From Bolinopsis microptera (Eukaryota; Ctenophora; Tentaculata; Lobata; Bolinopsidae), in NCBI RefSeq assembly GCF_026151205.1, contig NC_087078.1, forward strand, positions 18,825,765 through 18,889,764: 64,000 nt of DNA. Direction: 5' to 3'. The notes beneath the pieces were generated by a model. It was not told where the DNA came from, searched no databases, and saw only the letters and a program-made list of their open reading frames with translations. A program made the position numbers and the translations under genes. Position 1 is the stretch's first letter, and each line of letters starts with the position of its first letter. Shown piece by piece: positions 61,201 through 64,000 of the stretch.

Positions 61201-62160
61201 AAACGTAACATTGTAGATATTACTCAGCTTAAATGATTCAGACGAAATCGTTTAGCTTAATAAAACCTTTCGTATTACTAATAAAGGCATTATTTATCAA
61301 TAACAGACAACACGAGGCCATCACTCGCAGGTTCCCACTCCAGTAATGATTCACCAATAGGAGGGCTGATGTGAAGCTGTCAGGAAGCTGCCGTGTTCTG
61401 GGTGACATCCTCCCAATAACTTAGCACCAGGATGTAGCCGTCCACAAACTTGGCCCAGAACATAGTTTAAATGAAGGTCACTATTTAAGCGATTTTAAAT
61501 GCTAGTACTGAGTTTAACTAATTACAACACTTAACTACAAATCTATAACATTTATTGAGTATTATGACTATGTATCGTGATGGAAATATTTTAAGCGGAT
61601 AAAAGCCAGTTCAAACACTTGCTTCATAACACGAAGAATTTGTTTTCACTTGTATGAAAAGCACGAATAGCTAAGTAATAAGCTCAGTTCCTGCACTAGA
61701 GGGACCCCAGTCAGCCCAGTAAGTAGACTTCTTACTCAGGTATCGAGGTAGAGTGGATGCCGCCTCACAAGGCAAAAACAAACAAATAAACCTTTGATGA
61801 GTTGAATCCAAATTATGATAGTAAAATCAAAACCTCTTTATATCATCTCTGCTCTCGAAATACTCCAAAACTGCTGCGTCATTGTCCATTAGCTTTTCCA
61901 ATTCTTCTGTGCTGAAATAAAAGGAGAGCTGTTAGTGTTACTTTTATCGGTATGATTTGAGTAACTTTGAATAGAAACAGGAGAAAAACAGGCGAGGCCC
62001 CAGTGAGAGGCGTTGTCGAAGTTAATGCTGTCTTGCAAGGCTCTGCGAAAGATTGGAATTTTTGAGCGAATCATGTTTTATTAAAATCATACTTCGTTAA
62101 AAGTTTGCCTTGTCGAATATTGAATAGCTATTTTATTAAATAATTTATTAAATACCTCAT
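34268..62160 (-). CDS. VPS37: VPS37-like ESCRT-I subunit (Mod_r domain), six exons
   Basis: Predicted 152-aa ESCRT-I subunit that sorts ubiquitinated cargo at endosomes with TSG101 and VPS28. Exons (minus): 62160-62156, 61911-61834, 60189-60081, 46771-46634, 34598-34524, 34321-34268; GT-AG, phases continuous, 459 nt. The protein reads TEELEKLMDNDAAVLEYFES, then NETLALENLTLKPQLEEKQQ, then APHNILARLKIAASEVEDE, then AIAENFLNGDIAIDEFLKTY, and ends LCHSRRAKEEKMERMGI, the classical Mod_r order of a coiled coil followed by the FLxGxxxxxxFL and HxRRxKxEK motifs. It lacks an N-terminal UEV, so it is nearer the B/C/D types in layout. Exon 1 contributes only ATGAG and is tentative. Introns of about 12 and 13 kb hold the GPCR and channel genes on the same strand. 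Confidence 0.82.
34600..35741. other. VPS37 intron, AT-rich, no feature seen
   Basis: Several diverged blocks resemble each other (TTTTTCAGATATTGTCTGAA near 35265 and a related TTTTTCCGACATTGTCTAAA near 35395). No gene. Confidence 0.4.
35742..36037. mobile_element. MITE with TTAGGAAGGCACTCAGGAGC ends
   Basis: A 21-bp perfect terminal inverted repeat at 35742-35762 and 36017-36037, 296 bp apart end to end. No coding capacity. No clear target duplication. Confidence 0.75.
36273..37262 (-). CDS. class A (rhodopsin-like) GPCR, intronless
   Basis: A 329-aa seven-helix receptor. Landmarks in order: helix 1 about 12-36; Asp56 of the helix 2 sodium site (NVAMSDIL); Cys87 at the top of helix 3; DRA (111-113) in place of the usual DRY; Trp139 in helix 4; Cys169 in the second extracellular loop, the likely disulphide partner of Cys87; a basic third loop (RKRRRCGW); NPLVY (260-264) in helix 7. 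An NRT sequon (81-83) sits in an extracellular loop. The asparagine usual in helix 1 is missing. The ligand cannot be told; single-exon receptors of this sort are abundant in cnidarians. It lies inside a VPS37 intron, same strand. Confidence 0.88.
   Translation of the reverse strand: MISVNIITQITQGSILVVIGVLGILFSSSVAYFLLLRRIKLANCQNLLIINVAMSDILVSTIGLFRGLGIINSKYIGAPDNRTTPFCVVYTISLNTFVNSGMLALLPLTIDRAIAIMLPLRHRYIITKRACLYMFAANWTPLLGLLIYDTVAYITGAITILYYEKYHRCVISGRDSYIEQVCFLAVPFLLVVLMYGMMLFIIIRKRRRCGWFLMTSTGIIVTSLLSYSPTVIANTWNVPLTYEVSQILTVTVYYTNGIINPLVYVITHPITQRYARNFCGGKLGRRADSAVQSSVIRSGLEFSKERCNLGVLVPSVTVDTVYLSKIKSI
37263..38296. other. intronic spacer with one short hairpin
   Basis: No gene. A tight hairpin of about 20-bp arms (GAGGTGTGTTTGCGGGCCTA and inverse) lies at 37926-37976. 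Confidence 0.5.
38305..38647. mobile_element. hAT-type MITE rich in GGCCGG
   Basis: Ends are CAGTAAACGACCGGG and the inverse CCCGGTCGATTACTG, flanked by the perfect 8-bp duplication CAAATATA (38297-38304, 38648-38655). The interior is GGCCGGGGCCGG-rich and non-coding. Its terminal sequence CAGTAATCGACCGG also stands inside the 6103-6642 element (about 6413), so the two are related. Confidence 0.88.
38656..39835. other. VPS37 intron, no gene recognised
   Basis: Unique-looking AT-rich sequence up to the start of the 19-bp minisatellite. Confidence 0.4.
39836..40556 (+). repeat. 19-bp minisatellite, about 38 copies
   Basis: Unit ACTGTCTCATCTGGAGCTC with C/T variation in TTTCATC. Because 19 is not a multiple of three, all three frames read the same 19-aa cycle, which produces long spurious ORFs. 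Confidence 0.95.
40561..41617. other. intronic sequence, no gene recognised
   Basis: Two blocks containing TATCTC(A/G)GCTTCTGAA(G/C)GTC (near 41210 and 41560) suggest an old dispersed repeat. Confidence 0.4.
41618..41932. mobile_element. Harbinger-type MITE, GGGGTCGTTCACATA ends
   Basis: Begins GGGGTCGTTCACATAATATT and ends with the inverse ATATGTGAACGACCCC, flanked by the 3-bp direct repeat TAA on both sides (41615-41617, 41933-41935), as expected for PIF/Harbinger. 315 bp, includes a C run, non-coding. Related copy at 23178-23635. Confidence 0.8.
42744..43032. repeat. inverted repeat of ~57 bp arms abutting the 25-bp minisatellite
   Basis: Left arm 42744-42800 (TCTCGGGCTAAAAAAGTCTT...) and right arm 42975-43032 (...AGACTTTTTTAGCCCGAGAG) are reverse complements with few differences, separated by about 175 bp. 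The minisatellite starts immediately after the right arm. Confidence 0.8.
43026..44622 (+). repeat. 25-bp minisatellite, about 64 copies
   Basis: Unit GGGACCTCCTCTCTGAGCAA plus TGAAA. Variants TTGCTG or TCGCTG replace TCTCTG. It generates long false ORFs on the minus strand in all frames. No gene is supported. Confidence 0.95.
44630..45063. other. intronic sequence, no gene recognised
   Basis: Short spacer between the minisatellite and the two-ORF segment. Confidence 0.4.
45179..45484 (+). CDS. hypothetical 101-aa protein (two-ORF segment, ORF 1)
   Basis: Starts at an ATG 12 bp after the left direct repeat. Composition is protein-like (VIYFVVPATPQRYLLCRVGR, then LSDRDIKLVNTEDIYNLIF) but I recognise no family, signal peptide or membrane helix. 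An AATAAA lies about 40 bp after the stop (45524), a plausible polyadenylation signal. The stop overlaps a weak donor (AG/GTAACT), so it may also be an exon of something larger. It is on the opposite strand to the surrounding VPS37 gene. Confidence 0.45.
   Translation: MVFGDFFQTKLCIRNVTADHSVRELRTHVGKCLVIYFVVPATPQRYLLCRVGRHQCNLLKTLKNDLSDRDIKLVNTEDIYNLIFLAQDRPNSGESYFSFSR
45622..45852 (+). CDS. hypothetical 76-aa protein (two-ORF segment, ORF 2)
   Basis: Follows ORF 1 by 137 bp on the same strand. Reads MKFESQFLLDLLRVVPGVGF, then FVILHHSRNFTAVANEIVAE. Helical, no recognised domain. It ends about 70 bp before the right direct repeat. Either a small independent gene or an exon fragment. Confidence 0.42.
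   Translation: MKFESQFLLDLLRVVPGVGFSNKLLRLISSFSSAFERPQVFVILHHSRNFTAVANEIVAELAEFLWNVSDRQESYL
46021..46633. other. VPS37 intron, no feature seen
   Basis: AT-rich sequence between the two-ORF segment and VPS37 exon 4. Confidence 0.4.
46772..47450. other. VPS37 intron, no gene recognised
   Basis: AT-rich. Short local repeats of AATCAAAC-like sequence at 47110-47180. Confidence 0.4.
47459..47607. mobile_element. hAT-type MITE with CAGGGACAAAAGGA ends
   Basis: Perfect 14-bp inverted ends CAGGGACAAAAGGA and TCCTTTTGTCCCTG, flanked by the 8-bp duplication TCTCCAGT (47451-47458 and 47608-47615). 149 bp, ATCGCG-rich interior, non-coding. Confidence 0.9.
47848..48385 (+). repeat. 54-bp minisatellite, about 10 copies, running into the channel gene
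   Basis: The unit contains GGCATGAACTTGCTCAAGGC and AGCCATCCTAAATCAGTT; most units are 54 bp, some about 50. The last copy supplies the final ten codons and stop of the DEG/ENaC gene, which is read on the other strand. Confidence 0.92.
48351..49937 (-). CDS. DEG/ENaC (ASIC-like) sodium channel subunit, intronless
   Basis: A 528-aa subunit of a trimeric sodium channel. The cytosolic N-terminus has the His-Gly gating motif (SAHGIKFIF, residues 46-47). TM1 is about 59-79, followed by the conserved KFPTITVCSMN. A large extracellular domain has the cysteine-rich core (CLQECKDRTLHERCGC, then CVCDTACEEKNY). GDVGGVLGLFLGASVFTI is the pre-TM2/TM2 segment with the G-x-S selectivity filter (GAS). Length is normal for the family. 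Gating could be by peptide, acid or force; cnidarian relatives include peptide-gated HyNaC types, but I cannot place this one. The last residues (TDLGWLELMP) and the stop come from a minisatellite. Lies within a VPS37 intron on the same strand. Confidence 0.92.
   Translation of the reverse strand: MMNKNGAPPRPGPRQLQRKETVWDNLQKKTSFMSDIREFSADTSAHGIKFIFESPRKLLKVFFLLLWIAFSIYACYIICTKILMFVNKPTGTKFEVVVDDNESEKKGIKFPTITVCSMNKVRKSYLENEENRLYKDYFNIIDQYNAEQAKELANRLNDPNDEMFAIRNETYESLFQNGGPSPNRLLKCMQKNQHCGQMESFMEKDEYGVPIDGVAHYVTMPTSSSGKCWRVNPQGTLRGKMGDYGALTLMFWADIQDYSKRSSDSVTHGFNVVFHDHETYGSTIFSGFLMSPGTYYKVDLGLRVTLRNKHKAESCNASLVNTTYGVYNEGACLQECKDRTLHERCGCVQVLPPNNEGKYKACSFEKWASCGLSTYLEWYGNYTNTEDKKKGGEENECVCDTACEEKNYEASISSATISDNWVDSVHKNVGGFLQGFSQPDYNVTYSTPDDIFKNLMVVEILFTSMQKTQVNEVITYDLGNLFGDVGGVLGLFLGASVFTIIEFILFCVISCAKYCCKATDLGWLELMP
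49938..50428. other. sequence upstream of the channel gene
   Basis: AT-rich, presumably holds the channel promoter, but no defined element could be picked out. Confidence 0.35.
50429..50903 (+). repeat. 11-bp-based minisatellite (GCAGGACTGTG)
   Basis: Units GCAGGACTGTG and GCAGTACTGTG (or TCG), interspersed with GCAGGAATATCGCAAGATC. A higher-order pattern repeats. Gives false ORFs on both strands. Confidence 0.93.
50904..52490. other. VPS37 intron, no gene recognised
   Basis: Unique-looking sequence with no coherent ORF. Confidence 0.4.
52491..52590. repeat. dispersed repeat, also at 58250-58345
   Basis: CATTCCAAACAGGCCACCAA and the following 70 bp occur at both places in the same orientation, one on each side of the large foldback element. 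Confidence 0.75.
52639..52749 (+). repeat. 7-bp tandem repeat (GGTAACT)
   Basis: About 16 units of GGTAACT with a few variants (GGCAACT, GGTACCT, GGTAATC). Confidence 0.92.
53885..55545 (+). repeat. nested tandem repeats inside the foldback element
   Basis: Units of about 65 bp combine AAGCGCTTATAAGCGCTTTT with AATGCTGCCCCTAACCTGGT. A larger block of 665 bp is duplicated (about 54215-54880 and 54880-55545) with almost no change. The small ORFs in it are by-products. Confidence 0.85.
55560..57250. other. central part of the foldback element, no gene
   Basis: Non-repetitive compared with the arms. Includes GGTTAGGGTT runs at 56640-56715 followed by GTCACGTGA (56758), similar to blocks at 29060-29213 and 29745-29927. 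No transposase-like ORF. Confidence 0.5.
58250..58345. repeat. second copy of the 52491-52590 repeat
   Basis: Same orientation, a few substitutions; begins 75 bp beyond the foldback element. Confidence 0.75.
58546..58722 (+). repeat. 21-bp minisatellite, about 8 copies
   Basis: Unit GTGGTGGCACCATGCGTACC plus A. Perfectly regular. A multiple of three, so all frames stay open on both strands; not a gene. Confidence 0.95.
58730..59128. other. VPS37 intron with a weak ORF
   Basis: An ORF at 58749-58973 (+) ends with YCPNCEEYRLKIVLDFN. The CPNC pair hints at a zinc-binding fragment of a transposon protein, but there is too little to call a gene. Confidence 0.3.
59129..59320 (+). repeat. 38-bp tandem repeat, five copies
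   Basis: Unit GTTTGATTATTGATAACACT plus ATGTAAGAGAAGCGTTAT. Virtually identical copies, followed by a G run at 59328-59340. Confidence 0.95.
59341..60080. other. VPS37 intron, no feature seen
   Basis: AT-rich sequence between the 38-bp repeat and VPS37 exon 3. Confidence 0.4.
60190..61833. other. VPS37 intron 2, no gene recognised
   Basis: A direct duplication around ACTGTAACATTTAACA-GCTAGTTAA lies at 60711-60789. The stretch around 61320-61460 is less AT-rich but shows no extended ORF. Confidence 0.4.
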
Positions 62161-62860
62161 AAACGTGAGAGGCGGGGCACAATTTTACGGATCAACCGTA
62201 TTCCGATTCCCGATTCTAACTAAGATTTTCCTGAGTCATCTTTTACTAACAGAGCTCGTTTAATGTTTATTTACAAATAGGCATTTCAAGCCAGTTTCAA
62301 GCTTTTTAGATACTTAATTTTCGAGAACTTAATTATTGGAAAAGACGACAATCCGTACTGTATATAATACTATTTCCTTTTGTAGCTTTATTAAGCACGG
62401 GTAGATGAATTGATAAAATAGTAAAACCTCATACACGTTGTTAAGCTATTAAGGATTTATGACTCCTAGCCAAGTAAAAAATCTGTTCAATCTGCATCGA
62501 CACCAGTGTCCACTGTTCTGGAATAGATTAGGACTTATGCGGAGTCGTATAGCGGCCAAGATTTCCTTTGACCACATTGTACAGATTTTTTATCAACCTG
62601 TTGCTCTTTGATTTTTTGAGAAAAAAAACATATTACAACACTAAAAATCTATTATATTTATTGAGGACGTCACAGAAGGAATTGATTTAATGTAGTCCGA
62701 AGAGTCAGAGGAGTTTTATATTTCAGTTTGTATCTCATCTTGAAAATACGATTTGGCCTTTTTGAAGAAGGCCTTTTATTGAAGGTTACATTTATTTTAA
62801 GAAGCTTTTCTCAGAAAAAGTCTTCGTGGGAAATTAATCTTATATACACCATAACTACTA
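62161..62860. other. sequence upstream of the VPS37 start
   Basis: Would hold the VPS37 5' leader and promoter if the tentative first exon is right. No specific element identified. Confidence 0.35.
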
Positions 62861-63272
62861 GACCGGTTCATAAAACAAAAATGTTCTTGAATAATTATGA
62901 GTATGTTCTTATCTGTTGATCCCTAGGTTCAAATACCACCAAAAAAAATTTCAAGTTCCAACTCTTCCATCTTAGTCCCGCTCCGGCCACGCCCATATTT
63001 TATTGGTTTCTTATACAGGTAAAATGCCTTTATGACATTTATATTTGAATAACGAATCTTAAACAGCCAACATTACTCCTTCATACTAAAAAAGCCGATT
63101 TTAGATATTTTACCTGTATAAGAAACCAATAAAATATGGGCGTGGCCGGAGCGGGACTAAGATGGAAGAGTTGGAACTTGAAATTTTTTTTTGGTGGTAT
63201 TTGAACCTAGGGATCAACAGATAAGAACATACTCATAATTATTCAAGAACATTTTTGTTTTATGAACCGGTC
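62861..63272. mobile_element. 412-bp foldback MITE with TA target
   Basis: Arms 62861-63025 and 63107-63272 (165 and 166 bp) are reverse complements differing by one base in an A run, with an 81-bp loop. Ends are GACCGGTTCATAAAACAAAA and inverse, flanked by TA on both sides. It interrupts the 31-bp tandem repeat: the unit TATATACACCATAACTACTA stands directly to its left. Confidence 0.9.
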
Positions 63273-64000
63273 TAATAACTACTATTAACTTTACTTATAT
63301 GCACCATAACTACAGTTAACTTTACTTATATACACCATAACTACAGTCAACTTTACTTATATACACCATAACTACAGTCAACTTTACTTATATACACCAT
63401 AACTACTATTAACTTTACTTATATACACCATAACTACAGTTAACTTTACTTATATACACCATAACTACAGTTAACTTTACTTATATACACCATAACTACT
63501 ATTAACTTTACTTATATACACCATAACTACAGTTAACTTTACTTATATACACCATAACTACAGTTAACTTTACTTATATACACCATAACTACTGTTAACT
63601 TTACTTATATACACCATAACTACTATTAACTTTACTTATATACACCATAACTACTATTAACTTTACTTATATACACCATAACTACAGTTAACTTTACTTA
63701 TATACACCATAACTACAGTTAACTTTACTTATATACACCATAACTACAGTCAACTTTACTTATATACAACATAACTACTGTTAACTTTACTTATATACAC
63801 CATAACTACAGTTAACTTTACTTATATACACCATAACTACAGTTAACTTTACTTATATACACCATAACTACAGTTAACTTTACTTATATACACCATAACT
63901 ACAGTTAACTTTACTTATATACACCATAACTACAGTTAACTTTACTTATATACACCATAACTACAGTCAACTTTACTTATATACACCATAACTACAGTTA
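63273..64000 (+). repeat. 31-bp minisatellite, at least 23 copies, runs off the window
   Basis: Unit ATAACTACAGTTAACTTTAC plus TTATATACACC, with CTACTATTA and CAGTCAA variants. One more unit lies left of the foldback MITE at about 62840-62860. Confidence 0.95.

Noticed and set aside
61320-61460. Possible minus-strand exon (FWAKFVDGYILVLSYWED)
   Set aside because: Short, stopped early, no supporting splice sites or family match.

Overview
The window is AT-rich animal nuclear DNA. It has GT-AG introns up to about 24 kb long, single-exon receptor and channel genes lying inside the introns of other genes, and very many transposons and tandem repeats. The gene set (a centriolar HYLS1 homologue, ESCRT-I VPS37, an arrestin-domain protein, a class A GPCR and a DEG/ENaC channel) points to an early-branching marine invertebrate. 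A cnidarian is my best guess, but the sequence alone does not fix the phylum. No gene here looks bacterial or viral.

Two long host genes converge and organise the window. On the + strand, a HYLS1-like gene runs from 307 to 30287 in seven exons that stay in phase. Its third intron (849-24460) holds an arrestin-domain gene on the opposite strand (934-2572), a Mutator-like element with a 9-bp target duplication (3492-4800), an inverted tail-to-tail pair of secreted EF-hand genes (5523-8123 and 9913-11930, the second frameshifted), a tRNA-derived SINE, an orphan Ulp1-type protease ORF (15116-16108) and a two-gene PIF/Harbinger transposon (MADF protein and DDE transposase, 16941-20838). Its fourth intron is almost entirely a 33-bp minisatellite of about 79 copies. 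On the - strand, a VPS37-like gene runs from about 62160 down to 34268 in six exons. Its introns contain a GPCR (36273-37262) and a DEG/ENaC channel (48351-49937), both intronless.

The rest is repeat DNA of unusual quality. It includes hAT-type MITEs with exact 8-bp target duplications (6103-6642, 38305-38647, 47459-47607), a Harbinger-type MITE (41618-41932), a perfect 151-bp inverted repeat (32018-32350), a 165-bp foldback flanked by TA (62861-63272), and a 4.8-kb foldback element with inverted ends of about 600 bp and a perfect 8-bp target duplication (53329-58166). There are at least nine separate minisatellites with periods from 7 to 54 bp. A compact segment with two unassigned short ORFs between direct repeats (45064-46017) is the least explained coding-like piece.

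Functionally the host genes are unrelated neighbours: centriole/cilium (HYLS1), endosomal sorting (VPS37), receptor trafficking (arrestin-domain protein) and membrane signalling (GPCR, channel). Gene models were built by hand from reading frame, splice sites and remembered family patterns; no database search was possible.
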